Shown here in pieces: positions 1 through 14,500 of a stretch of DNA of 64,000 nucleotides. Below the pieces are notes generated by a model. That model worked only from the letters and a program-made list of their open reading frames with translations, was not told the origin of the DNA and ran no database searches. The DNA lies in assembly GCA_964017045.1 (NCBI GenBank), contig OZ024809.1, positions 7,091,012 to 7,155,011 of the forward strand. Direction: 5' to 3'. This stretch comes from Omphiscola glabra. Taxonomy: Eukaryota; Mollusca; Gastropoda; Lymnaeidae. Within the stretch, counting starts at the first letter, position 1, and every line of letters begins with the position of its first letter. A program made the translations under genes and the position numbers.

Positions 1-3000
1 ATAGTTTGTTAAGTTCTCATAATTAAAGTTGAATTTAGTTGTCACACTATGGAAGAAAACACTCACCCAAACTGAAAATTTAGACAAATTCATTTGATAA
101 CATCTCAACTTATCGGTGGTCAAATTTGAAAGATTAAAAAAAAAACCCACCCCCCCACCTAATTTATATCTTTTTGTATGGTAAGATAGTTTGTTAAGTT
201 CTCATAATTAAAGTTGAATTTAGTTGTCACACTATGGAAGAAAACACTCACCCAAACTGAAAATTTTGACAAATTCATTTGATAACATCTCAACTTATCG
301 GTGGTCAAATTTGAAAGATTAAAAAAAAAAACCCACCCCCCCACCTAATTTATATCTTTTTGTATGGTAAGATAGTTTGTTAAGTTCTCATAATTAAAGT
401 TGAATTTAGTTGTCACACTATGGAAGAAAACACTCACCCAAACTGAAAATTTAGACAAATTCATTTGATAACATCTCAACTTATCGGTGGTCAAATTTGA
501 AAGATTAAAAAAAAAAAAAAACCCCCCACCTAATTTATATCTTTTTGTATGGTAAGATAGTTTGTTAAGTTCTCATAATTAAAGTTGAATTTAGTTGTCA
601 CACTATGGAAGAAAACACTCACCCAAAGTGAAAATTTAGACAAATTCATTTGATAACATCTCAACTTAACGGTGGTCAAATTTGAAAGATTAAAAAAAAA
701 AAAAAACCCCCCACCTAATTTATATCTTTTTGTATGGTAAGATAGTTTGTTAAGTTCTCATAATTAAAGTTGAATTTAGTTGTCACACTATGGAAGAAAA
801 CACTCACCCAAAGTGAAAATTTAGACAAATTCATTTGATAACATCTCAACTTAACGGTGGTCAAATTTGAAAGATTAAAAAAAAAAAAAAACCCCCACCT
901 AATTTATATCTTTTTGTATGGTAAGATAGTTTGTTAAGTTCTCATAATTAAAGTTGAATTTAATGTCACACTATGGAAGAAAACACTCACCCAAACTGAA
1001 AATTTAGACAAATTCATTTGATAACATCTCAACTTATCGGTGGTCAAATTTGAAAGATTAAAAAAAAAAACCCACCCCCCCACCTAATTTATATCTTTTT
1101 GTATGGTAAGATAGTTTGTTAAGTTCTCATAATTAAAGTTAAATTTAGTTGTCACACTATGGAAGAAAACACTCACCCAAACTGAAAATTTAGACAAATT
1201 CATTTGATAACATCTCAACTTAACGGTGGTCAAATTTGAAAGATTAAAAAAAAAAAAAAAACCCCCACCTAATTTATATCTTTTTGTATGGTAAGATAGT
1301 TTGTTAAGTTCTCATAATTAAAGTTGAATTTAGTTGTCACACTATGGAAGAAAACACTCACCCAAACTGAAAATTTAGACAAATTCATTTGATAACATCT
1401 CAACTTATCGGTGGTCAAATTTGAAAGATTAAAAAAAAAAAAAACCCCCCACCTAATTTATATCTTTTTGTATGGTAAGATAGTTTGTTAAGTTCTCATA
1501 ATTAAAGTTGAATTTAGTTGTCACACTATGGAAGAAAACACTCACCCAAACTGAAAATTTAGACAAATTCATTTGATAACATCTCAACTTATCGGTGGTC
1601 AAATTTGAAAGATTAAAAAAAAAAACCCACCCCCCCACCTAATTTATATCTTTTTGTATGGTAAGATAGTTTGTTAAGTTCTCATAATTAAAGTTGAATT
1701 TAGTTGTCACACTATGGAAGAAAACACTCACCCAAACTGAAAATTTAGACAAATTCATTTGATAACATCTCAACTTATCGGTGGTCAAATTTGAAAGATT
1801 AAAAAAAAAAAAAAACCCCCACCTAATTTATATCTTTTTGTATGGTAAGATAGTTTGTTAAGTTCTCATAATTAAAGTTGAATTTAGTTGTCACACTATG
1901 GAAGAAAACACTCACCCAAAGTGAAAATTTAGACAAATTCATTTGATAACATCTCAACTTAACGGTGGTCAAATTTGAAAGATTAAAAAAAAAAAAAAAC
2001 CCCCCACCTAATTTATATCTTTTTGTATGGTAAGATAGTTTGTTAAGTTCTCATAATTAAAGTTGAATTTAGTTGTCACACTATGGAAGAAAACACTCAC
2101 CCAAAGTGAAAATTTAGACAAATTCATTTGATAACATCTCAACTTAACGGTGGTCAAATTTGAAAGATTAAAAAAAAAAAAAAAACCCCCCACCTAATTT
2201 ATATCTTTTTGTATGGTAAGATAGTTTGTTAAGTTCTCATAATTAAAGTTGAATTTAGTTGTCACACTATGGAAGAAAACACTCACCCAAACTGAAAATT
2301 TAGACAAATTCATTTGATAACATCTCAACTTATCGGTGGTCAAATTTGAAAGATTAAAAAAAAAAACCCACCCCCCCACCTAATTTATATCTTTTTGTAT
2401 GGTAAGATAGTTTGTTAAGTTCTCATAATTAAAGTTGAATTTAGTTGTCACACTATGGAAGAAAACACTCACCCAAACTGAAAATTTAGACAAATTCATT
2501 TGATAACATCTCAACTTATCGGTGGTCAAATTTGAAAGATTAAAAAAAAAAAAAAAACCCCCACCTAATTTATATCTTTTTGTATGGTAAGATAGTTTGT
2601 TAAGTTCTCATAATTAAAGTTGAATTTAGTTGTCACACTATGGAAGAAAACACTCACCCAAACTGAAAATTTAGACAAATTCATTTGATAACATCTCAAC
2701 TTATCGGTGGTCAAATTTGAAAGATTAAAAAAAAAAAAAAAACCCCCACCTAATTTATATCTTTTTGTATGGTAAGATAGTTTGTTAAGTTCTCATAATT
2801 AAAGTTGAATTTAGTTGTCACACTATGGAAGAAAACACTCACCCAAAGTGAAAATTTAGACAAATTCATTTGATAACATCTCAACTTAACGGTGGTCAAA
2901 TTTGAAAGATTAAAAAAAAAAAAAAACCCCCCACCTAATTTATATCTTTTTGTATGGTAAGATAGTTTGTTAAGTTCTCATAATTAAAGTTGAATTTAGT

Positions 3001-3017
3001 TGTCACACTATGGAAGA
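1..3017. repeat. 185-bp satellite array, about 16 copies
   Basis: A head-to-tail unit of about 185 bp begins near atagtttgttaagttctc. It ends abruptly at 3017 within cactatggaaga. The array is open on the left. Two monomer types alternate: one has cccaaactg with cttatcgg, the other cccaaagtg with cttaacgg. One monomer (about 1120-1300) pairs aaactg with taacgg and looks recombinant. Length differences lie in an A-tract followed by a C-tract. The identical 61-residue frames seen on the minus strand are by-products. Confidence 0.95.
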
Positions 3018-3333
3018 CTTTTTGAACTCGTCCTAGATGGAATCATTGATTTGATCTCATAGGTAAATTTTTTTTTTTTTTATATATACCTGGAATGAAA
3101 GTTAAAAAAAAAAAAGAAGATATAGGAGCCACATGTAAATTTAAAGAAAGCAAATGTTACGCTGGGATTACATTCATCTAAGGCCAATAAACTGTTGTTG
3201 GCAAGCTTGATGGACGCAGCTCCAAGAACATAGCATGTTTGACAGAGGAACAAGATTCCAATTAGTCAAGTAAGAAATTGTTGAATATGTTGGATTTTAC
3301 AAGATTACACTTGATCTCATCTTATCTGTGAAC
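3018..3333. other. Unique spacer between satellite and next array
   Basis: About 300 bases of unique AT-rich sequence with T and A homopolymers. No DHR-2 exon or other coding signal was found. Confidence 0.6.
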
Positions 3334-3872
3334 TGGAGGGTCATACTTGGAGGGTGATACTTAGTGGGTCATACTTGGAGGGTGATACTTAGTGGGTCAT
3401 ACTTGGAGGGTGATACTTAGTGGGTCATACTTGGAGGGTGATACTTAGTGGGTCATACTTGGAGGGTCATATTTAGTGGGTCATACTTGGAGATTCATAT
3501 TTGGAGGTTCAGACTTGAAGGGTCAGACTTGGAGGGTCATATTTAGTGGGTCATACTTGGAGATTCATACTTGGAGGTTCAGACATGGAGGATCAGACTT
3601 GGAGGATCATACTTGGAGGATGATACTTGGAGGTTCAGACTTGGAGGGTCATACTTGGAGGTTCATACTTGGAGGATCATATTTAGTGGGTCATACTTGG
3701 AGGGTCATATTTAGTGGGTCATACTTGGAGGGTCATATTTAGTGGGTCATACTTGGAGGGTCATATTTAGTGGGTCATACTTGGAGGGTCATATTTAGTG
3801 GGTCATACTTGGAGGGTCATACTTGGAGGGTCATACTTGGAGGGTCATATTTAGTGGGTCATATTTGGAGGG
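3334..3872. repeat. Degenerate 15-bp repeat (cttggagggtcata)
   Basis: Runs of 15-bp units, tcatacttggagggt and relatives, often paired as 30-bp units with atttagtggg. It is followed by a G-rich stretch at 3885-3912. Open frames reading HTWRVIFSG repeats are consequences of the period. Confidence 0.9.
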
Positions 3873-4763
3873 ATTTTTGGAGAGAGGGGAAAGGGGGGGG
3901 TGGGGGGGGAAGTGTACCCATCCTTTTTTTCTGGTAACAGCCAATTGGGTCTTGAAAAAGAAAAATAACAGCCCAACATTTGTCACCACCCAAAACTGTT
4001 TGATCGTTTTGATCCATGACCTCAGTATCATAGGTTTTGATGTTGGATGCTTTGTTAAGACTACAAAGAAGAAGCTTGGACAGTTTCAGTAGATCATGCT
4101 GCATAAGTACTCAGGTTTGATTTCATTACATTTAGTTCATCAAGGTAACGCTGTGAGAGAGAAAGAGAGAGAGAAAAGAACTGGCCACAAAACTGTTAAA
4201 AAAAGTTTTCCACTTAGATAGAAAAAAAAAAAGTGTGAGAGATGAGCTATAAGTAATAATTAGGAGTTAATTTTTTATGATGTAGCAAGAGTTAGAGTTC
4301 GGCCATGAACACCGTCCAAAATGCACTCATCACAAAACTGTGGTCGACTTACTAGATTTTAATTTCCCTGTTGAGAACAAGTGAGCAAAGCTAAGGTAGA
4401 GATGGGACTGCATAAACTTTTGTTGTGTATATAATGATATAAATGAACAGGGATGATTGGCAATATTGTTTCAAATGTCACTTGAAAAACTGTTGTTAAA
4501 ATAGATATAATTTATCCTTACAATAGCCCTACAGAGTTAAAATATGAATATTCCCTGAGTTAAAGCTCATTGCTGAGTGCATGATAGAATTATTATTATA
4601 ATTATTATTATAAGTAAGTTCAAGGCTTTATATCATTATTGATTTAACAGTTCTTATCAACAAGAATACAATGAACATGTTCAGTTTTAAAAAATAACAG
4701 ATTTTCCCCATTAAAAAGAACAAATGATCATCAAAATTGATAAATTATTCATAAAATAAAAAA
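3873..4763. other. Unique AT-rich sequence
   Basis: A GA-rich microsatellite lies at 4153-4177. Otherwise I see no repeat, gene or splice-bounded conserved segment. Confidence 0.5.
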
Positions 4764-5255
4764 TGAAAAAAAACAACAAAACAACAAAAAAAACAACAAA
4801 AAACAACAAAAAAAACAACAACAAAAAAACAAAAAAAAAACAACAAAAAAAAAACAACAAAACAAAAAAAAAAAAAAAAAACATCAATAAAAAAACAACA
4901 ACAAAAAAACAAAACAAAAAAAACAACAACAAAACAACAACAAAAAAAACAACAACAAAAAAACAACAACAAAACAACAACAAAAAAACAACAAAAAAAA
5001 CAACAACAAAAAAACAACAAAAAAACAACAAAAAAACAACAACAAAAAAACAACAAAATAACAACAAAAAAAACAACAACAAAACAACAACAAAAAAACA
5101 ACAAAAAAAAAAAACCCAACAAAAAAACAATAACAAAAAAACAACAACAAAAAAACAACAACAAAAAAACAACAACAAAAAAACAACAACAAAAAACAAC
5201 AACAAAAAAACAACAACAAAAAAAAACAACAACAAAAAAACAACAAACAAACAAA
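4764..5255. repeat. AAC/CAA-rich low-complexity tract
   Basis: About 490 bases made almost only of A and C, alternating aacaac with A-runs of six to fifteen. Lys/Asn/Thr frames on the plus strand and Phe/Val/Leu/Cys frames on the minus strand are low-complexity artefacts. In the DOCK transcript this reads as a U/G-rich (GUU) tract. Confidence 0.95.
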
Positions 5256-5486
5256 ACCCCAAGACATAAATGTCCTAAAGGTTTTGGTGAAAATATCCTG
5301 AAAAGCCCATTAGAAATGTTAAGTAACAGTAAAACCATCAAGACATACAGCCGTGTGAGGACAAAACCCAGCTTTGACAAACACAATATAAGATACTGAG
5401 AAACAAAGATTTTTGTAGTAACTCTCAAAAAAATGAGAAAAGAAAAAGTGCAGTCATCATATCAAATCATGCACACCAAGACTCAC

Positions 5487-5544
5487 CTCTCCTCTTCAGA
5501 TACTCAGCTATCAAGGCGGCTATGTGGATGTAGCACATTCCAGC
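5487..5544 (-). CDS. DOCK9-like: DOCK9-like exon 41 (DHR-2 lobe A)
   Basis: Residues 1672-1690 plus one base: [19 protein letters not shown]. It matches AAMCYVHVTALVAEYLTRK of DOCK9. Acceptor cttcacccAG, donor GTGAGT. No further DHR-2 exon is visible between here and position 1, so the next intron is longer than 5.4 kb. Confidence 0.95.
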
Positions 5545-8500
5545 CTGGGTGAAGATCAAACAACACATATATTTATAACTTTTCTCAAAATCAGAAATTT
5601 ACAAAACTCAGTGGCATACAAAAAATATTTTGGTGTCAAGAAATACAGCTGACATTGTAATTTTTCTTTCAACTTCATAGACAGGAACCTTAAAAAAAAA
5701 TGTATTTCTTTTCTGGAAATGTCTTTGCTTGTTCACCATTTCTGACAAACAGGAGATATAAGATGTTGTGACATTGAAAATAGTGTACATACATAAAGCT
5801 GCTGTCATTAGGTGATCATTTGATAAGTAGAAATGGGATATTTTTAAATCCAAAATATTTTGAATTCTGGTTTTAAATTGTTTTTGTTTTTATGTGGAAC
5901 CCCTATGAGGCCTTGGCGGAACCCCAGGGACACAGTTTGGGAACCACTGATCTAAGATAACAAAATGTTTGATGTTGCCATAAGACTAAATACACTCTTT
6001 AAGCTAATTTAATAAACTGTTTGATTTCAACACACAAACCTCAGAATAATCCCCTCGTCTCTGGTGCAGTTTTCCCATAGCATCTAGCCAGGTTTTTCTC
6101 AGTTCTGGTGTGCTGGCATATGATTTTGCCAGGCTGTATTGCAAGTCAACAAGAAGTTCAGGGTCATTCTCATTTTCTTTCATCTGGGCTGTGGCCATCA
6201 GGACTGTTCTGATTCTCTTGGTCAAGTCCCGCACTTCCCCAGGGAATGGAGTTTTCTTAAAAGCAGAAACAAAAAAATTATTGAATTTAAAGTTATAAAA
6301 ATGTGCTTCAACACTAAGGCTCTAGCAGCATCCACCAATAACAGGAGCTCTTTACATGTAGTTTCTACTTTGGTTATCGACAGAAATGTTAGCCTAGAAA
6401 AAAATTTAGTTCATTAAAATGCAGCATAAAAAGTGTTCAAAAAATTTTTTAGAGTTAAGAAAATCAAAATGTTAACAGCAAATAAATAGCCTGGCTCTTC
6501 CATCTTCTATCTGCACAAATAGTCTGGCTTTTCTATCTGCACAAATAGTCTGGCTCTTCCATCTTCTATCTTCACAAATAGCCTGACACTTCCATGTTCT
6601 ATCTGCACAAATAGCCTGGCTCTTCCATCTTCTATCTGCACAAACATTTCTCAATATGCTGTTTTTTCCCTGCACCTTAAAGGGACACTTCTATTTCACA
6701 GCAAAACATTTCAAAGAAAGGAATATATTAATGTGTTGTAATATCATTTATTATAACAATTTTCTAGCTTTCTCATTGATGATATACATCGAACTGTCGG
6801 ATACTTGATATTACTGGACAAGGAAAAAGATAACTGCTATGTTCTAGCACCAAGATAAATATGTTCTAGCACCAAGATAAATATGTTCTAGCACCAAGAT
6901 AACTATGTTCTAGCACCAAGATAACTGCTATGTTCTAGCACCAAGATAACTGCTTTGATCTAGCACCAAGATTATGTTCTAGCACCAAGATAACTATGTT
7001 CTAGCACCAAGATAACTGCTGTGTTCTAGAACCAAGATAACTGCTGTGTTCTAGCACCAAGATAGCTGCTCTGCTGCTAACGCTGACACAGAGAGTTGTT
7101 TTTATTATCCCTCAAGTTCCACATTTAAACAAGGCCTGATCCAAGCCTAGCGTGCCTCTATAGCAACTGGCCCTTATACACGGCCTGATTATTTAACTAC
7201 TAAATCCTCTCTACCCCACCAAAGAGTCACTTTCCTAACCCCATGGTTTTATTTACTATAAGGGCCCATCTATGGGAGCAGTTCATTCATGCTGTGTGAC
7301 CTGTCACAGAAGATGGATGATTGGTTGGCATGATATGCCCACCCTCACTAACCAACAACCATCAGCTGAGTTACTTAACAACTAGGTGGCTATATGAATC
7401 ATTTTTCTTGCTTGATTTGCAGGTGTAAATATACATATATATATTTAAACAATTTTATTTTTTTAAATTCTTAAGTTTGACCAAATAAAGTGGTACCTTC
7501 AAATTAGTTATATCTTTTTTAAATTTTGCAAAAAATTATAATGAATTAAATCAAAGTGTAGCCTTTAAGTAGAGAAGTAACACAAAGGGAGTAAATACAA
7601 TACAGGAGACATGTACAAAATGAGGTGCCATTCATTCAGCATAACTCATGGAGTTTAGTTCAGATGAAGATTTTATGGTAAAGTCATAATAAGTCATTGG
7701 AACTCTCTAAACTATGGTAAAAGCATATTGTGTCACTGGAACTCTCGTAACTATGGTAAAAGCATATTGTATCACTGGAACTCTCTAAACTATGGTAACA
7801 GCATATTGTGTCACTGGAGCTCTCTAAACTATGGTAAAAGCATATTGTGTCACTGGAACTCTCTCTAAACTCACAAGTCTGATTGTTTTTAAAAACACAT
7901 TTTACCCACAAAAAAATCATGGGCTTCCCAAAGACCTGTAAAATATGTTTAAAATTGTCTGAGGGTACGTACGTTCTCTGTCACATGTTTTATGGGGGTC
8001 TCCTGTAAAATATGTACCGGTACAACTAGACTTCTAGTTACAGCAATGTTTGATTGTTTTGTAGAAAGTGAATGAAATTTAACTCTAAATAATGACTAAA
8101 ACAAAAACAACACCATGTTTTCCCGTCATTAAATCAATGCACAAGCTTAATCATACATATGGAAACAGTCTTTGACTTCCCATATATCAGTTAAACATAA
8201 TGCCTGTCCATGAGTACATCAGGAATATAAACAAAATAGTAATCAACATACCACTTCATAACATATCCATTGTAATTGGTTGTTACTGTGTCTGTCAAGG
8301 AGCTACACCCTAGCACAACACATGGACCTAAACATCACACAAATCAGAAGCCCAGCATAAGAGGAATTTATCCAAGTTAACACTGCAGATATTAGTCTCT
8401 GCAGTCACACTAACTTGCAGTTTTAGGGCTGCCCCCTCCCCCCCCTCACCCCAAGTTCTAGGTCAAACCTCCCCCAAGTCCTAATCTTTAATATGGGATC

Positions 8501-11500
8501 AAATGAAGGGAATTCCAAATGAAAAGCTCTGTTTAAAAGACCTTGGGACACTAAAATACGACTTAGACAGGAACACAGCAAGAATATTTTGACCAAAATT
8601 AGGCTATAGAATACTTCAAGGAAGTAAGTTGACCTGATCTTGTCTTAATAGGTAAATGTTGAAAAAATTGTACCCAGGTTTAACTAATAATAAATACATG
8701 CAGACCCACCCACACCAAAGAAAAACCACCAATAAGCAAACATTCCATTGTTAACTGCCACTGTATTTTTAAAAAAAATTAATTAATAAAGAATTAAGGC
8801 ATCCGTCCCCCCCCCCCCCATTTTCCACAAAACCTTAGGTGCTTTAATCTTTTAAAAATTTATTTTCACGATTCTATCACAGATCAAATTAAGACTAACT
8901 GCAATTGTCATAAAAAATTTTTTTGTCATTTAAAATATTTAAGTTGTGGAAACATTTTTTTATTCAACCAAGAGTGTTACAGTAATAACAACTGACTAAC
9001 CAGTCTTCAAATGTGATCAGTCACGTGTGACTGGTTCAAGAGGGGAAAAAAAATAGTTCATAGAAAACATTTGACAGATAATCAATACATAGATTTTGTC
9101 TTATTCTTAGTCTGGTCAATTCATTTTTAAATAATTAAAAATATTTCCTTAAAAATCCAAAGAATTTTTGTTAAATAAATGAATATTTAAAAAAGACATT
9201 TAGAGTTAAAGTTCAAAATGAATATTTAAAAAAGACATTTAGAGTTAAAGTTCAAAATGAATATTTAAAAAAGACATTTAGAGTTAAAGTTCAAAATGAA
9301 TATTTAAAAAAGACATTTAGAGTTAAAGTTCAAAATGAATATTTAAAAAAAGACATTTAGAGTTAAAGTTCAAAATGAATATTTAAAAAAGACATTTAGA
9401 GTTAAAGTTCAAAATGAATATTTAAAAAAAGACATTTAGAGTTAAAGTTCAAAATGAATATTTAAAAAAAGACATTTAGAGTTAAAGTTCAAAATGAATA
9501 TTTAAAAAAAGACATTTAGAGTTAAAGTTCAAAATGAATATTTAAAAAAAGACATTTAGAGTTAAAGTTCAAAATGAATATTTAAAAAAAGACATTTAGA
9601 GTTAAAGTTCAAAATGAATATTTAAAAAAGACATTTAGAGTTAAAGTTCAAAATGAATATTTAAAAAAGACATTTAGAGTTAAAGTTCAAAATGAATATT
9701 TAAAAAAGACATTTAGAGTTAAAGTTCAAAATGAATATTTAAAAAAAGACATTTAGAGTTAAAGTTCAAAATGAATATTTAAAAAAAGACATTTAGAGTT
9801 AAAGTTCAAAATGAATATTTAAAAAAAGACATTTAGAGTTAAAGTTCAAAATGAATATTTAAAAAAAGACATTTAGAGTTAAAGTTCAAAATGAATATTT
9901 AAAAAAAGACATTTAGAGTTAAAGTTCAAAATGAATATTTAAAAAAGACATTTAGAGTTAAAGTTCAAAATGAATATTTAAAAAAAGAAAAATTAAAGTA
10001 AATCAATAAAAATCCCAACAAGTAAAAACCCATCTTCATGATATTAAAACATAAATCTATACTAGTGCACTGCTCTAAGTCAAAATTTAACAAAGTTTCA
10101 ATTTTACTTTCTTTAATGTTAAGGCAGTGATTTTATTTAAAATCTTTCTTATGAGAACAGTTCACATGGGTGGGAACAAATGTTTCATATAAAAGTCCTT
10201 TGTTGAGTTTTTTTTAAAATAATCTATTCCTTTCATCTCTAACAAAGTGAAGTAACTCCAACCGAACCCTCCAGGCATTTCAAGATGGTTATCTCCCTAA
10301 CTTTTACCTACTGCAAAACAGTTGATTTCAAAACTTTCAAGGATGAAATTTTATTATATTTTTTCTAATTTCTTGGCACAGTAACTAGAAAAATAAATGT
10401 ATTAAGTTGCTTCCCTGGATTAAAATCATTTAAATTTCAACTTAAAAGTAAAAAAAAAAATATATTGCAATGACATGATTCTCAGATTTCATTAAATCGA
10501 GAATGGGTCAAACTTTAACATGTGAAGAAACTTGAAGAAGTAACATTGTCTGGCAAATTTCAAATGACTAGGACAGAGGTCTTCAAACATTTTTTTGACC
10601 AGGGCCGGTATGAAGATCTCATCGGACCCTGGGGGCACGATGGTTGTCATAAAACTAAACAGGCCCATATTACTTAATGTACTATCTGAATATCTCACAA
10701 ATTTTTATTCTATAAAAAAGATTATTCAAAGCATGTAAGGAATACTTTTTTCTTTCTCTAAATCAGATAAATGTAAAAATGAAGCAAGAAATTATTGATT
10801 TTACGACACATACTACATACATTTAATTGAGACTTAAAATTTGATAAAATATTTGTCCAAATCATAAGAAGCATGAAGGCACTTTTTTATGACATGATGA
10901 CAATTATTTGAGGCTCAAAGTTAGTAGTCCCTATGATCAAAGTGGCTTGCAAGTACCCGTCAGTAGGTTAGCTTGCAAGTACCTGTCAGTAGGTTAGCCA
11001 AAGATTGAAATTAATTCATGAGCAAAGGCTTTTAAATGAGCCCATAACCTGGGACCAGATATTTCAAGTCTATCAGTGTCATCACCACTATGCTTCGGTC
11101 TTTCAAAATATCATTGGATTCCAGACTGATCCCTTCCATTTAAAGTTCAGCTTGCAGCTCATCAACACAGGTAGGTTTCAGAATGTTCTTATTTGTGTTG
11201 TATTGCCATCTAGATCAGATGGCACTCACTGCACAAACTCGCATGGGAATGGGCCTGTTGCTTCTTTGGCAAATTTTTCATAGCACAGAAATGAACACAC
11301 TGGGACAAGAGACAAGCTGCACAGCCTTTTAATCTAAGATTCAGTTTGTTCATATTTCGGGTCAAAATTACAACAAAAAATTCCTATTTCCAAATGCATT
11401 CCCCATTTTAAAGGACAAATTTAGATCTTAATATCAGCTCTGAGTTTTAAAAATTTGCATCAAAACCTTTCCACATTAGGGCCACCTGACAGAAATGGTG

Positions 11501-14500
11501 GAACTGATGATGATTGAGCCACCTGACAGAAATGGTGGAACTGATGATGATTGAGCCACCTGACAGAAATGGTGGAACTGATGATGATTAAGGCCAATAA
11601 AGAACTGATGATGATTGAGGCCGTGGGGGCCAAAAGAAGTTCAATGTTTTAACACCAGGTTCCATGACACAAGATAAATCCAGATATTTTCTACACATTG
11701 CCTGTTGATGAATTAAATAATGAAGAACCATAGCTTGCTTATAGGGCTGTTCATAAACTTCTAAACTGTTGATTAGATAAATAATGGAAGAACCATACGC
11801 TTATAGGGCTGTTCATATACTTCTAAACTGTTGATGAGATAAATAATGAAGAACCATAGGCTTATATGGCTGTTCATAAACTTCTAAACTGTTGATGAAT
11901 TAAATAATGGAAGAACCATAGGCTTATAGGGCTGTTCATAAACTTCTAAACTTCCCGTTATGATGTTTTTACGTACTTTTTAGTGGTTTAAGACTATAAA
12001 TTTTTGTTGTTGCCATTTCACAAATAGATCAGCCATGAAGTAAGGATTTTGGCAATTTAAAAAGGTTAATCATACTGTAATGCAACTAGTGGGCCTAAAG
12101 CAGCATCTAACAAAAGAAAGACATCTATTATCGTAATAAAAGTTTACCATTGTCAAATACTGTGTCTAGTTAATATATTCAAAGTCTCAGTCTTAAAATG
12201 AAGGTTACGTTGTTCATTATGAAATAGGAAGTATGTTCTTTAAACGTTTTCATTTTTGAAAGTCTAAGTAATGTAAGTAATATTTAAAAAATGTAAAAAA
12301 ATTTGTCATAAAATATATGTTGCACATCCCATCCATACAGAAGACATTTTGTCCAATGAACAAATAAATTCTGTCAATAAAAGAGGTGCGTAAATGAAGC
12401 ACACCCGCCATATGAGTTATTTTAAAATTTAATAAAGAAATACTCATTTCTAGCACCCATCCAGAAATAATAATAGAGGAAGACATTGTTGAGGACGGAA
12501 TGCACAATAAGCTGAATAAAAGCATTTCCATGTTTAAGTTTAGACAGTAGAGCCATACAACATTTTCATGATCTGCTTTACTTTGATGGTCTGAGCTCTT
12601 CGGAAACATTAATTTATCTTTTTGCATGTGCTGCTGTCTGCAGGCATTTAATGATGTGATGACATCAGGAAACATTCTCCCTGCCCTACCTTGCAATATT
12701 TTATATACCATATAAAAACTATGTGGGGTGAGGACAGCAGCCGGATGTAATATGAATGAATAGCAGCCCTCACCAGTGAAATATAATTACTCTTTTATTT
12801 CATCTAAAATAATAAACATTATCTGGAGCAGGGGCCAGTAAACTATTTTTCATTTGAGGAGACATTTTTATAAATTATATCTGTTAAAGAAAATCATGTA
12901 ACTCAATTTATGAACCGTTGTCATTGAACTTAATTCATGAACCGTTGTCATTGAACTTAATTCATGAACCGTTGTCATTGAACTTAATTCATATAAATAA
13001 CAAAAGAAGCAGCAACAATATTTTTTTTTGTACTATGAATCTGCATCAATTATCGGGAAGATGATTTCAATGCGGCTCACTCAGTTAATGGATCATAATG
13101 TGGTGAGGCTCACTCAGTTAATGGATCATAATGTGGTGAGGCTCACTCAGTTAATGGATCATAATGTGGTGAGGCTCACTCAGTTAATGGATCATAATGT
13201 GGTGAGGCTCACTCAGTTAATGGATCATAATGTGGTGAGGCTCACTCAGTTAATGGATCATAATGTGGTGAGGCTCACTCAGTTAATGGATCATAATGTG
13301 GTGAGGCTCACTCAGTTAATGGATCATAATGTGGTGAGGCTCACTCAGTTAATGGATCATAATGTGGTGAGGCTCACTCAGTTAATGGATCATAATGTGG
13401 TGAGGCTCACTCAGTTAATGGATCATAATGTGGTGAGGCTCACTCAGTTAATGGATCATAATGTGGTGAGGCTCACTCAGTTAATGGATCATAATGTGGT
13501 GAGGCTCACTCAGTTAATGGATCATAATGTGGTGAGGCTCACTCAGTTAATGGATCATAATGTGGTGAGGCTCACTCAGTTAATGGATCATAATGTGGTG
13601 AGGCTCACTCAGTTAATGGATCATAATGTGGTGAGGCTCACTCAGTTAATGGATCATAATGTGGTGAGGCTCACTCAGTTAATGGATCATAATGTGGTGA
13701 GGCTCACTCAGTTAATGGATCATAATGTGGTGAGGCTCACTCAGTTAATGGATCATAATGTGGTGAGGCTCACTCAGTTAATGGATCATAATGTGGTGAG
13801 GCTCACTCAGTTAATGGATCATAATGTGGTGAGGCTCACTCAGTTAATGGATCATAATGTGGTGAGGCTCACTCAGTTAATGGATCATAATGTGGTGAGG
13901 CTCACTCAGTTAATGGATCATAATGTGGTGAGGCTCACTCAGTTAATGGATCATAATGTGGTGAGGCTCACTCAGTTAATGGATCATAATGTGGTGAGGC
14001 TCACTCAGTTAATGGATCATAATGTGGTGAGGCTCACTCAGTTAATGGATCATAATGTGGTGAGGCTCACTCAGTTAATGGATCATAATGTGGTGAGGCT
14101 CACTCAGTTAATGGATCATAATGTGGTGAGGCTCACTCAGTTAATGGATCATAATGTGGTGAGGCTCACTCAGTTAATGGATCATAATGTGGTGAGGCTC
14201 ACTCAGTTAATGTATCATAATGTGGTGAGGCTCACTCAGTTAATGTATCATAATGTGGTGAGGCTCACTCAGTTAATGGATCATAATGTGGTGAGGCTCA
14301 CTCAGTTAATGGATCATAATGTGGTGAGGCTCACTCAGTTAATGGATCATAATGTGGTGAGGCTCACTCAGTTAATGGATCATAATGTGGTGAGGCTCAC
14401 TCAGTTAATGGATCATAATGTGGTGAGGCTCACTCAGTTAATGGATCATAATGTGGTGAGGCTCACTCAGTTAATGGATCATAATGTGGTGAGGCTCACT

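Noticed and set aside
4711..5428. Phe/Val/Leu/Cys-rich minus-strand and Lys/Asn-rich plus-strand frames
   Set aside because: Low-complexity A/C tract; not transmembrane proteins.
1..5486. Further DHR-2 exons
   Set aside because: I searched both the unique spacers and the arrays for the next conserved DHR-2 segments and found none; the gene continues beyond position 1.
12250..12711. 153-codon minus-strand frame as an extra DOCK exon
   Set aside because: Exons 39 and 40 already join in phase 0 and match adjacent parts of the family; nothing is missing between them.
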